Source: Massilia niastensis DSM 21313
GTDB lineage: Bacteria > Pseudomonadota > Gammaproteobacteria > Burkholderiales > Burkholderiaceae_D
Assembly (NCBI RefSeq): GCF_000382345.1
Contig: NZ_KB908079.1
Location: 1 to 64,000 of the forward strand
Length of the DNA: 64,000 nt
Direction: 5' to 3'
Positions 8,363 through 16,507 of this stretch are shown here, in pieces. Position numbers and translations under genes: made by a program. Each line of letters begins with the position of its first letter. Position 1 is the first letter of the stretch. The notes beneath the pieces were generated by a model. That model did no database searches. It saw only the letters and a program-made list of their open reading frames with translations, and had not been told where the DNA came from.

Positions 8363-9811
8363 TCAGGCGTCGAACAGGCGCGTGTACAGGCGGGTGGCCA
8401 TCAGGCCCACCGCGGTATGGTGCACCTCGGGCGACATCAGCCCGGCCAGCAGCTCCATCGCTTCCTGCTTGCCGCTGGCGGACGCCACCTGCTGCTCCAG
8501 CAGGCGCAGCTCGTTGCCCGTCTCTTCCGAGCGGTGGCGGCGGATCAGGCCGCGCTCCGGGAAGGCGGCGCCGCGTCCGGCATCCTGGCCCAGGGTGTCG
8601 AGCGTGCGCCGGCGCGCGCGGTGGGTCAGCACGCGGGGGCCGGCGGCGGTTTCACCGTCCGGGGCCGTGGTGATCCAGTCGCGCAGGACCTGCTGCTCGT
8701 AGGCGTTGAAGACGCCGAACATCTCGGCCCGCTCGCCGTGCACCAGGCGCCAGAAGCGGCTGTGCTCGACGTCCTCGCCGCGCTTGATCCAGCCCGCCTG
8801 TTCGAGCGCGGCCAGGAAGTCCGGAATGCGCGCCGGATCGAGCAGCCAGTCGTTGACCGAGCGGCCCGCGACGCGGCAGTAATCCGAATGCATGTTCTTG
8901 CCGACCTTGCTCTTCGCGGCCAGGATGTCCACCAGTTCCGCCTGCAGGTCGAAGCCGGCGATCACCGAGGTGGTGCTTGCCCCGAGTTCGTTGAGGCGGT
9001 AGCCGTCCAGCACGCGGCGGTAGAAGGCCTCGCGGTCGCCCACGCGCGGCATCAGGTCGGCCAGCGCCTGCACCGCCTTGCGCGCATGGCCGCTGGCGGC
9101 ATTGTCGACCGTGACGTGCAGGGTGAAGTAGTAGGGATCGATCCCGAGCTCGTTCAGCTCGTAGGACGTGATCAGCAGGTGCAGCGGCAGCTGCTCGTAG
9201 CCCAGGTTGTAGCCGATGACTTCGGGCAGGAAGCGTTCGGCATGGTGGCCCAGGGCCAGCTGGATCGCGCCCTGCAGGAAGTGGCTGTCGTCGAGCTCTT
9301 CCCATCCTTCGCAGCCGTGGGTGGCCAGCAGCTTGCGGTAGATGGTGACATGGTTCTTGTCCGGCACGCCCTCGCCCAGCTCTTCCAGGTAGGTCTTGAT
9401 CAAGGGATGGCAAGCGGGCTTGTCCCACTGCCGCAGCAAGCCGTACAGCCAGGCGCCGTCGACCAGCTTGGTCGGCGCCACGCCTTTCAGGAAGTACAGC
9501 GCATGCGCGCGGCAATGGAAATAGCGGCGCGGCGCGCCCGCCTTGCGCGCAGCGAGGTAGTCGCGATACTGCGCGCCCACGGCGTCGGTGCGCTCCTCGA
9601 TCCAGGCCGGCATCCCGACCAGGGTCGGAGGCAGGTCGGCGGGCAGCGCGGATGCGGCGGCGATCTGCTCGGCAAGGAAGGATTGCGCCTCCCCGGGGAT
9701 GGCGGCGGGGTCGTCGTAGAGCGAAAAATAGAGGTGCCTGGCGCGCTCGGCGGCGCCTGGAGCCTGGGTAACGGCGACGCCTGGTGCGTCGGCTAACAGC
9801 GTGGAAGTCAT
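8363..9811 (-). CDS. Iron-containing redox enzyme, haem-oxygenase-like fold
   Basis: A 482-residue protein of the haem-oxygenase-like diiron oxidase/oxygenase superfamily annotated as iron-containing redox enzyme. The start MTSTLLADAPG at 9811 is a best guess, since its ribosome site is weak; the open frame continues to 9934. The likely metal site is in the helical core at about 210-280: HHAERFLPEVIGYNLGYE and then HVTVDNAASGHA, giving several Glu, Asp and His residues spaced as in the family. Such enzymes catalyse varied oxidative reactions, so the substrate cannot be inferred. It sits between cphA and the ThDP enzyme, all on the minus strand, but with gaps of about 80 and 180 bases, so an operon with either is possible, not shown. 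Confidence 0.75.
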   Translation of the reverse strand: MTSTLLADAPGVAVTQAPGAAERARHLYFSLYDDPAAIPGEAQSFLAEQIAAASALPADLPPTLVGMPAWIEERTDAVGAQYRDYLAARKAGAPRRYFHCRAHALYFLKGVAPTKLVDGAWLYGLLRQWDKPACHPLIKTYLEELGEGVPDKNHVTIYRKLLATHGCEGWEELDDSHFLQGAIQLALGHHAERFLPEVIGYNLGYEQLPLHLLITSYELNELGIDPYYFTLHVTVDNAASGHARKAVQALADLMPRVGDREAFYRRVLDGYRLNELGASTTSVIAGFDLQAELVDILAAKSKVGKNMHSDYCRVAGRSVNDWLLDPARIPDFLAALEQAGWIKRGEDVEHSRFWRLVHGERAEMFGVFNAYEQQVLRDWITTAPDGETAAGPRVLTHRARRRTLDTLGQDAGRGAAFPERGLIRRHRSEETGNELRLLEQQVASASGKQEAMELLAGLMSPEVHHTAVGLMATRLYTRLFDA

Positions 9812-9990
9812 GGGTCTCGGATCGTTCTGGTGAATGTTGACGACGATATAAGACATTATCCGGACTGGAGCTTCGCACGAGAATCGGTAGGCGCGCTGAG
9901 AGACTGTAAGAGAGGGATTACAAAAAAATATCACATTGCCATGACATGGTCCGGCAGCCGGCGATGCGGGGCCGGCTGCCGGGGAGCGGC

Positions 9991-11757
9991 CTATCGTCCT
10001 CCCCCCTGCTGCTCGATCCCGCGCGCCGCGTCGCCGGCTTCGGGATCGCCCTTCGCGATCGCCTCGCGCACCTGCTGTTCCTGCTGGTCGACGATATGGG
10101 GCGGGAACGGCGGGATGTTCGGGTCGGCCAGCACTTCCAGCACGAACGGGCGCCGCGCCTGCAGGGCCCGGTCCCAGGCCGCGCCCAGCGCCCCGGGGGC
10201 CTCGACCCGCTCGCCTTCCAGGCCCAGCATGCCGGCGAAGGCGGCATACGAAAGGTCCGGCAGCACCTGCGAGGGTTCGTATTTCGGTTCGCCCTGCATG
10301 CCGCGCTGCTCCCAGGTCACGAAGTTGAGGTCGCGGTTGTTCAGGACCAGCACCACCAGGGTCGGGTTGCTCCAGCGCTGCCAGTGCCGGGCGATCGTGA
10401 TCAGGCCATTCAGGCCGTTCATCTGCATGGCGCCGTCGCCGGCCAGCGCGATCACCGGCCGGCCAGGATGCGCCATCTTGGCCGCGAATGCGTACGGCAC
10501 CGCCGAGCCCATGGTCGCCAGCCCGCCGGACAGCGAGGCCAGCATGCCGCGCCGCACCCGCAGGTGCAGCGCATACCAGGCCGACACCGAGCCGGAGTCG
10601 GCGGCCAGGATCGCGTCGTCGGGCAGGCGCTTCGAGAGCTCGGTGAAGGCGCGCTGCGGATTGACGGGATCGGCCGGCCTGGCGGCGCGCTCCTCAAGCT
10701 GGCGCCAGCTGTCGGCCACATTGCGCTCGATCCGCGCGCGCCAGGTGCGCTCGGGTTTCCGCTGCAGCAGCGGGACCAGGGCGCGCAGGGTGGCGCGGGC
10801 GTCGCCCGCCAGGTTCACTTCCATCGGATAGCGCAGGCTCAGCATGCGGGCGTCGATGTCGATCTGCACGGCGCGCACCTGGCCGTCCGGCGGCAGGAAC
10901 TCCGCATACGGGAAGCTCGAGCCGACCATCAGCAGGGTGTCGCATTCGTTCATCATGTCGGCGCTGGCCCTGGTCCCGATCATGCCGATGGTGCCGGTGC
11001 AGAACGGCAGGTCGTCCGGCACCACGGCCTTGCCCAGCAGGGCCTTGGCGATGCCGGCGCCGAGCAGTTCGGCCACGGCGAGCAGTTCGTCGGTCGCGCC
11101 GTGGGCGCCGGCGCCGGCCAGGATCGCCACCCTGGCGCCGGCGTTGAGCACCTCGGCCGCGGCGCGCAACCCGTCCTCGGGCGGGGTGGCGGCGGCGCGC
11201 GCCGCGCCGACGCCGGTATAGGTGCTGCCGTGCTTGCGCGGCGGGCTGGGCACCGCGTCCTGTTCCTGGAGGTCGCTGGGGAGGATGATGCAGGTAACGC
11301 AGCGCTGCGACTGGGCGATCCGCAGGGCGCGGTCGACCAGGTGGCGCACCTGCTCCGGGCTGCTCGCCATCTGCACGAACTCGCCGGCGACATCCTTGAA
11401 CAGCGACACCAGGTCGACCTCCTGCTGGTAGTGGGCTCCCAAGGCCGCGCGCTGTTGCTGGCCCACGATCGCGACCACCGGCTGGTGGTCCAGCTTGGCG
11501 TCGTACAGGCCGTTGAGCAGGTGGATCGCGCCCGGTCCCGAGGTGGCCAGGCAGACCCCGACCTCGTCCGTGAACTTGGCATGGCCGCAGGCCATGAAGG
11601 CCGCCATCTCTTCGTGCCGGGTCTGCACGAACTCGATGGATTGCTGGCGCCCGAAGGCGGCCAGGATGCCGTTGATCCCGTCGCCGGGATAGCCGTAGAT
11701 GCGGCGGACGCCCCATTGTCCGAGCCGCCCGAGGAGGAAGTCGCCGACCGTCGCCAT
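9991..11757 (-). CDS. ThDP-dependent pyruvate oxidase/acetolactate synthase-like enzyme
   Basis: A 588-residue thiamine-diphosphate enzyme of the pyruvate oxidase, acetolactate synthase and benzoylformate decarboxylase group. The N-terminal Pyr domain holds the activating Glu49 (TRHEEMAAFMA) and SGPGAIHLLNGLYDAKLD. The central domain is about 190-330. The C-terminal PP domain holds the ThDP/Mg motif from GDGAMQMN (440) to LNNRDLN (472-478). A clear GGGAGG site precedes the ATG. The sequence most resembles the PoxB/YdaP type, which oxidatively decarboxylates pyruvate to acetate using FAD and quinone, but FAD use and substrate are inferred. No small acetolactate synthase subunit gene is adjacent, which argues against a biosynthetic IlvB role. 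Confidence 0.85.
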   Translation of the reverse strand: MATVGDFLLGRLGQWGVRRIYGYPGDGINGILAAFGRQQSIEFVQTRHEEMAAFMACGHAKFTDEVGVCLATSGPGAIHLLNGLYDAKLDHQPVVAIVGQQQRAALGAHYQQEVDLVSLFKDVAGEFVQMASSPEQVRHLVDRALRIAQSQRCVTCIILPSDLQEQDAVPSPPRKHGSTYTGVGAARAAATPPEDGLRAAAEVLNAGARVAILAGAGAHGATDELLAVAELLGAGIAKALLGKAVVPDDLPFCTGTIGMIGTRASADMMNECDTLLMVGSSFPYAEFLPPDGQVRAVQIDIDARMLSLRYPMEVNLAGDARATLRALVPLLQRKPERTWRARIERNVADSWRQLEERAARPADPVNPQRAFTELSKRLPDDAILAADSGSVSAWYALHLRVRRGMLASLSGGLATMGSAVPYAFAAKMAHPGRPVIALAGDGAMQMNGLNGLITIARHWQRWSNPTLVVLVLNNRDLNFVTWEQRGMQGEPKYEPSQVLPDLSYAAFAGMLGLEGERVEAPGALGAAWDRALQARRPFVLEVLADPNIPPFPPHIVDQQEQQVREAIAKGDPEAGDAARGIEQQGGGR

Positions 11758-11946
11758 GGCGGCCTCCCTATGCGCGCGGCGCCGCGGCGCCCGTGTCGTG
11801 GATTGCCCCTGCTGTCATGACGCTCCTCCCTTGACGGATGGCTTGGCCCGCACCATCCAGGCGGCGGGCGGAGCGTGCACTCTACGTCCTGGAGCGGCGT
11901 CCGACTGTGCGCCAGCGCTCACAAGGCGCCGGACCGGGCGCCGGGC

Positions 11947-12564
11947 TCAGAGCTGGGCGCCGAGCGCCGCGTCGGCGATCAGGTGGCCGCCCGACAGCCG
12001 CACCGGCACCGCGCCGCGCATCAGCATCCGCGTCATGGCGCGGTCGCCGTCGCCGGGCGACACGTTCACGGCGCGGGTCGCATCGGGCGCCAGCAGCACT
12101 TCGAAGCCTTCCCCGATGCCGTCCAGTACGGTGTTCAGCACGCAGTAGTCGGTCGCCAGCCCGCACACGGCAAGCCGGCTCACGCCCTGCTCGCGCAGGC
12201 GGCGCGCCAGCCCGGTGCCGTTGAAGGCCGAGTAGGCATCCTGCGCGGCGGTTTCGGCCTTGGAGACGACGATGGCATCAGGAGGAAGTTGCAGGTCGCT
12301 GCCGAAGCGCGCGCCTTCGCTGCCGGCCACGCAGTGCGGCGGCCAGGGACCGCCCTGGGCGGCGAACGAGACATGGTCGGCGGGATGCCAGTCGCGCGAA
12401 GCGTAGACCGGCAGGCCGCGTTCGTGGTACAGCCGGATCAGTTCATTGATCGGCGCGATGACGAGGTCGCCCTGTGGGACGCCCAGGCTGCCGCCCGGCA
12501 GGAAGTCGCGCTGCAGGTCGACGATCAGGAGGGCGTCGCCCTTGCCGAGTACGATGGCACTCAT
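11947..12564 (-). CDS. pncA: Nicotinamidase
   Basis: A 205-residue cytosolic enzyme that hydrolyses nicotinamide to nicotinate and ammonia in the NAD salvage (Preiss-Handler) pathway. The triad Asp16 (LLIVDLQRDF), Lys102 (VVSKAE) and Cys141 (GLATDYCVLNT) and the metal ligands Asp58, His60 and His64 (SRDWHPADHVSF) are all in place, which separates it from the other isochorismatase-fold hydrolase in this window. The ATG at 12564 has GGAGA 9 bases upstream. It is flanked on the same strand by the ThDP enzyme and the permease with gaps of about 100-190 bases, so it may be transcribed on its own. Confidence 0.93.
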   Translation of the reverse strand: MSAIVLGKGDALLIVDLQRDFLPGGSLGVPQGDLVIAPINELIRLYHERGLPVYASRDWHPADHVSFAAQGGPWPPHCVAGSEGARFGSDLQLPPDAIVVSKAETAAQDAYSAFNGTGLARRLREQGVSRLAVCGLATDYCVLNTVLDGIGEGFEVLLAPDATRAVNVSPGDGDRAMTRMLMRGAVPVRLSGGHLIADAALGAQL

Positions 12565-12668
12565 GGAATGGTCTCCGCGTGATCGTGGCGCGCCGGGACG
12601 GCGCACCACGTTTCAGCTTATCACGGGAGGGGCTTGCCTGCAGCGGGGCGGGCAAGCCCGGAGGACGC

Positions 12669-14072
12669 TCAGGCGGTCGCGTTGAGCAGGGAACGCTTGC
12701 GCGCGTAGCCGAAGTAGACGGCCAGGCCAATCGCCAGCCAGATCCCGAAGGCGACCCAGGTGTGCCAGCTCAGGAAGGACATCAGGGCCAGGCAGAACAC
12801 CACGGCCAGCGCCGGGATGACCGGCACGCCCGGGCAGCGGAAGGCGCGGTGCAGGTCCGGACGCTTCTTGCGCAGGATGATCACGGCCACCGACACCAGC
12901 GAGAACGCGGCCAGGGTGCCGATGTTGACCAGCTCGGCCAGCACGCCCAGCGGCACCACGGCGGCGATCAGGCCGAAGATGATGCCGACCATCCAGGTGG
13001 CGAAGAACGGGGTGCCGTACTTCGGATGCACTTTCGACAGCTTGCCAGGGAGCAGGCCGTCGCGCGACATCGCGAACAGGATGCGGGTCTGGCCATAGGC
13101 CATCACCAGGATCACGGTGCTCATGCCCAGGATCGCGGCCAGGTCGACGAAGCCGGCGACCCAGTCCTCGCCCGCCACCTGCAGGGCCAGCGAGACCGGG
13201 TGGTCGACGCCCTTGAAGTCCATGTGGGGAACGATGCCGGTCATGATGGCGGCCACGATCACGTACAGCACGGTGCAGACGGCCAGCGAACCGATGATGC
13301 CGATCGGCAGGTCACGGGTCGGATTCTTGACTTCCTCGGCAGCCGAGGTCACGGCGTCGAAGCCGATGAAGGCGAAGAACACCAGCGCGGCCGCGCTCAT
13401 CACCCCGCCCATGCCGTAGGGCATGAACGGCTGCCAGTTGTCCGGCTTGACGTGGAAGGTGCCGACGGCGATGAACAGGAGCACCACGCCGGTCTTGATG
13501 ATGACCATGACGTTGTTCAGGCGCGCCGACTCGCGCATGCCCAGCGACAGCATGCCGGTCAGGATGATCATGATCAGGAAGGCCGGCAGGTTGAACAGGG
13601 TCTCGACGCCCGGGACCGCGCCCGGGGCGGCGCTCAGCGCGGCCGGCAGCACCACGCCGAAGCCTTTCAGCAGCGACTGGAAGTAACCCGACCAGCCGAC
13701 CGCCACGGTCGAGGTGGCCAGGCCGTACTCGAGCAGCAGGTCCCAGCCGATCATCCAGGCCACCAGTTCGCCCAGGGTGGCGTAGCTGTAGGTATAGATC
13801 GAGCCGGCGACCGGCACGGTGGAAGCGAATTCCGCGTAGCAGAGGGCGGCAAAGGCGCAGGCGAGCGCCGCGACGACGAAGGAGATGGTGAGCGCCGGGC
13901 CGGCCGTGACCGCGCCCGTGCCGGTGAGCACGAAGATACCGGTGCCGACAATGGCGCCGATGCCCATCAGTACCAGGTCGGTCGGACCCAGTACCTTCTT
14001 GAGTCCACCCGAGCCGGACGCGCGGCTAGCGGCCACCATGGTGTCAAGATTCTTGGTTCTGAAAATACTCAC
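12669..14072 (-). CDS. APC-superfamily amino-acid permease
   Basis: A 467-residue inner-membrane transporter with about 12 hydrophobic segments, of the amino acid-polyamine-organocation superfamily (YhdG/CAT-like). The first segment carries the substrate-binding glycine motif GIGAIVGTGIFVLTG, and the conserved loops FAAICYAEF-like (FAALCYAEFAS) and FGQTRILFAMSRDG-like (YGQTRILFAMSRDGLLP) are present. The best start is a GTG at 14070-14072, giving VSIFRTKNLDTM, with GGAGA 8 bases upstream; the longer frame would need a TTG at 14090. The substrate is probably a cationic or neutral amino acid, which cannot be narrowed further. A promoter with a leader of about 155 bases is predicted upstream. 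Confidence 0.9.
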   Translation of the reverse strand: MSIFRTKNLDTMVAASRASGSGGLKKVLGPTDLVLMGIGAIVGTGIFVLTGTGAVTAGPALTISFVVAALACAFAALCYAEFASTVPVAGSIYTYSYATLGELVAWMIGWDLLLEYGLATSTVAVGWSGYFQSLLKGFGVVLPAALSAAPGAVPGVETLFNLPAFLIMIILTGMLSLGMRESARLNNVMVIIKTGVVLLFIAVGTFHVKPDNWQPFMPYGMGGVMSAAALVFFAFIGFDAVTSAAEEVKNPTRDLPIGIIGSLAVCTVLYVIVAAIMTGIVPHMDFKGVDHPVSLALQVAGEDWVAGFVDLAAILGMSTVILVMAYGQTRILFAMSRDGLLPGKLSKVHPKYGTPFFATWMVGIIFGLIAAVVPLGVLAELVNIGTLAAFSLVSVAVIILRKKRPDLHRAFRCPGVPVIPALAVVFCLALMSFLSWHTWVAFGIWLAIGLAVYFGYARKRSLLNATA

Positions 14073-14479
14073 TACGTGTTCTCCAATCAAAATAGTGTTT
14101 GGTCTCGCGTCTTGTCGTTATTGCAGCTGGCGCAGGTCGTGCGTCGCGCTCTTGGTCCGCGGCCTGTTTGACCGCAGCCTGACTTGAAACCGCCTTTGCT
14201 TCCGCCTGCAGGCAATATTCTCGCAGACGCGCCATTATCGCCAGAATGTTGTTCGGAATCAAAGCAAAGTGAAGCACTGCACCCAATTCGGTCGATAAAA
14301 GGCGAAAAAAGTTGACCGTTGCGTATACACCTCCCCGGCCACCCCCAAACTTGCTTTCCATACGTCAACATCCCATAATGGCCTGACCAATTCTTCCAGC
14401 CCGCGCCCGTCACCGCAATGGCGGCTTGACAACGCGACTATTTTTTTACACCCCAAGCTCGGCAGCCGCCCGGAACCAG
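14073..14479. other. Divergent intergenic region between permease and diguanylate cyclase
   Basis: About 400 bases, less GC-rich than the genes. It contains the predicted permease promoter (14236-14264, minus strand). For the plus-strand gene there is a TTGACA at 14426-14431, but no good -10 at the usual distance (TACACC lies 15 bases on). No riboswitch or RNA gene was recognised in the long leader of the permease. Confidence 0.5.
14236..14264 (-). promoter_or_regulatory. Predicted sigma-70 promoter of the permease
   Basis: On the minus strand TTGATT (14259-14264) and GATAAT (14236-14241) are separated by exactly 17 bases. Transcription would start near 14229, giving a leader of about 155 bases before the GTG at 14072. 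Confidence 0.5.
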
Positions 14480-16498
14480 ATGAAGACTCGACAGCCGTTG
14501 CGCACGGCGCTGTGCGCCTTGCGCATGGCTGCCCCGGCCGGGCTGCTGGCGGCGGCCCTGGCCCTGCCGGCGCACGCGGCCGACCCCGAGGGGCGGCTGC
14601 ACGAGATCCAGCTGCTGTCCGAGCAAAGCAATGCGAAGGCGCGCCTGGCGCTGCTGGACGAGGAACAGGCGCTCACCGCGGGCAGTTCCTACGCGGTCCG
14701 CCTGCGCTACCTGCGCCTGCTGCGCCGCATCCAGACCGACGCCGGCCAGCTGCCCGAGGCCTACGAGGTCAACGAACGGATCCTGCAACTGGCCGAGGCC
14801 GAGCGCGACCGGGTCGAGGTCGCGCTGGCCAGCGTGGTGCGCATCCACCGCCAGCTCGACAACAACGACCCGTACGCGGCGCTCGCCATGCTGGAAAGCC
14901 TGCGCGCGCGCTTCCGCGGCCTGGACGACCCGGGCTTCCTGGCCAGCCTCGAACTCGTCCATGGCATGGCCTACGACAGCATGGGCCAGTATGACCGTGC
15001 GCTGGGCCATTACCTGCGCGGACTGGACATGGTGCAGCGCCATCCGGACCTGTGGACGCCGCGCGAAGCCGACCTCCGGCTGGCGCTGGCGCGCCTGTAC
15101 CTGAATGCGGACGACCCCGCGAAGGCGCTCGAGACCACGCGCGAGTTCCGCGCCACCGGGCCGGTCCCGGCGCGCATCGCCGCCTCCCTGCACTTCCTGG
15201 AAGGCCGCGCCCTGGTCGGCACCAGGCGGATCGACGAGGCGCTGGCGGCCTTCGACCGCGCGCTGGCGCTGGCGCGCGCCAACGAACTGCGTTCGCTGGA
15301 AGCGAACATCCTCGGCAACGTCGCCGATGCGCACCTGAAGGCGCAGCGCTACGACGAGGCCGAGCGCGCGGCGCGGGTCGCGCTGCCGCTGGCGCGGCAG
15401 ATCCAGGACCAGAACAGCCTGGAGATGGCCCAGGCCAGGCTCGGCTTCGCCCTGTTCGGCAAGGGCCGCATGCGTGAAGGCCTGGCGTATGTCGACCGGG
15501 TCGTCGACGCCTTGCGCAAGACCGGGGCGAACTCGGACCTGGCCAGCCTGCTGGGCGAGAAGAGCGCAGCGCTGGAACAGGCCGGCATGCACCGCGAGGC
15601 GCTGGCCACGGTGCGCGATCGCGAAGCGATCCTGGCCGACCTTTCGCTGAACGAACGCAACAAGGCCATTTCGGCCCTGCAGGAGCAGTTCAAGGCCAAG
15701 GAGCGGGCTGCCCAGATCGACAACCTGCGCCAGGAAAACGCGGTCAAGGATGTCGAGATCCGCAACCGCAGCCTGCGCCAGGCCGTGGCCTGGCTGGCCG
15801 CCGCGCTGGCGCTGGTGCTGTCGGGCTTCGTCTTCACGCTGTACCAGCGCTCGGTGCGCACCGGCCGCCGCCTGGCCGAGCTGAACGAGGAACTGGCCTA
15901 CCGCTCGGCGCACGACCCGCTGACCGGCCTGTTCAACCGCCGTTCCTTCCAGGAGCGCATGCGCAACCGCACCGCCGAAGCCGCGCCGCGGGTCGACGCC
16001 GCCGACTGCTTCACCCTGCTCGACATCGACCACTTCAATCGCATCAACGACGAATACGGCCATGCGGCCGGCGACGCCGTGCTGGTCGAGGTCGGCCGGC
16101 GCCTGCGCCACGCGGTGCGCGACACCGACATGGTGCTGCGCTGGGGCGGCGAGGAATTCCTGGTGTATTCGCAGGGCGTGAGCCCGGCCCAGCGTCCCTT
16201 GCTGGTGCAGCGCATCCTGCACACGATCGCGGCCACGCCGGTGCTGCTGGACGACGGCAGCGCGCTGCAGGTGAGCGCGACGGCCGGCGCCATCGCGCTG
16301 CCGCTGGCGCCCGGCCTCGATGGCGTCAGTGGCTGGGAACAGGCGATCGCGCTGGCCAACCGCGCCCTGTACAAGGGCAAGGAAGCGGGCCGCAACCGCG
16401 GCTTCATCGTCGCAGGCCTGCATGCGCCGGCGGGCGCCGACCCGGCCGACGGCCTGGACCTGCACCTGGTGCTGCCTGGCCTGCCCGCGCAGGCCTGA
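14480..16498 (+). CDS. Diguanylate cyclase with periplasmic TPR sensor
   Basis: A 672-residue membrane protein that should make cyclic di-GMP from GTP. Residues 1-33 are a signal peptide (ending PAHAA). About 40-400 is a helical TPR array that would lie in the periplasm (repeats such as YDRALGHYLRGLDM, IDEALAAFDRALALA and YDEAERAARVALPLA), followed by a coiled segment. A transmembrane helix is at 435-455. The GGDEF domain follows the usual DPLTGLFNRR entry and has an intact GGEEF active site at 556-560 with an RxxD product-inhibition site (RDTD, 547-550) at the canonical distance, so it is predicted active and feedback-inhibited. The chosen ATG has only a weak GGA upstream. It converges on the MHYT kinase gene with only 9 bases between stops. 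Confidence 0.92.
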   Translation: MKTRQPLRTALCALRMAAPAGLLAAALALPAHAADPEGRLHEIQLLSEQSNAKARLALLDEEQALTAGSSYAVRLRYLRLLRRIQTDAGQLPEAYEVNERILQLAEAERDRVEVALASVVRIHRQLDNNDPYAALAMLESLRARFRGLDDPGFLASLELVHGMAYDSMGQYDRALGHYLRGLDMVQRHPDLWTPREADLRLALARLYLNADDPAKALETTREFRATGPVPARIAASLHFLEGRALVGTRRIDEALAAFDRALALARANELRSLEANILGNVADAHLKAQRYDEAERAARVALPLARQIQDQNSLEMAQARLGFALFGKGRMREGLAYVDRVVDALRKTGANSDLASLLGEKSAALEQAGMHREALATVRDREAILADLSLNERNKAISALQEQFKAKERAAQIDNLRQENAVKDVEIRNRSLRQAVAWLAAALALVLSGFVFTLYQRSVRTGRRLAELNEELAYRSAHDPLTGLFNRRSFQERMRNRTAEAAPRVDAADCFTLLDIDHFNRINDEYGHAAGDAVLVEVGRRLRHAVRDTDMVLRWGGEEFLVYSQGVSPAQRPLLVQRILHTIAATPVLLDDGSALQVSATAGAIALPLAPGLDGVSGWEQAIALANRALYKGKEAGRNRGFIVAGLHAPAGADPADGLDLHLVLPGLPAQA

Positions 16499-16507
16499 CC
16501 GGCCGCA

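Noticed and set aside
8345..9796. A 483-codon plus-strand frame opposite the iron enzyme gene
   Set aside because: Low-complexity His/Gly/Gln-rich composition typical of antisense frames at high GC, with no recognisable domain.
12669..14090. A longer permease start at 14090
   Set aside because: It would begin with TTG without a ribosome site, while the GTG at 14072 has GGAGA 8 bases upstream.
14438..16465. A 675-codon minus-strand frame opposite the diguanylate cyclase
   Set aside because: The plus strand encodes TPR, a membrane helix and GGEEF in order; the antisense frame shows no motif.
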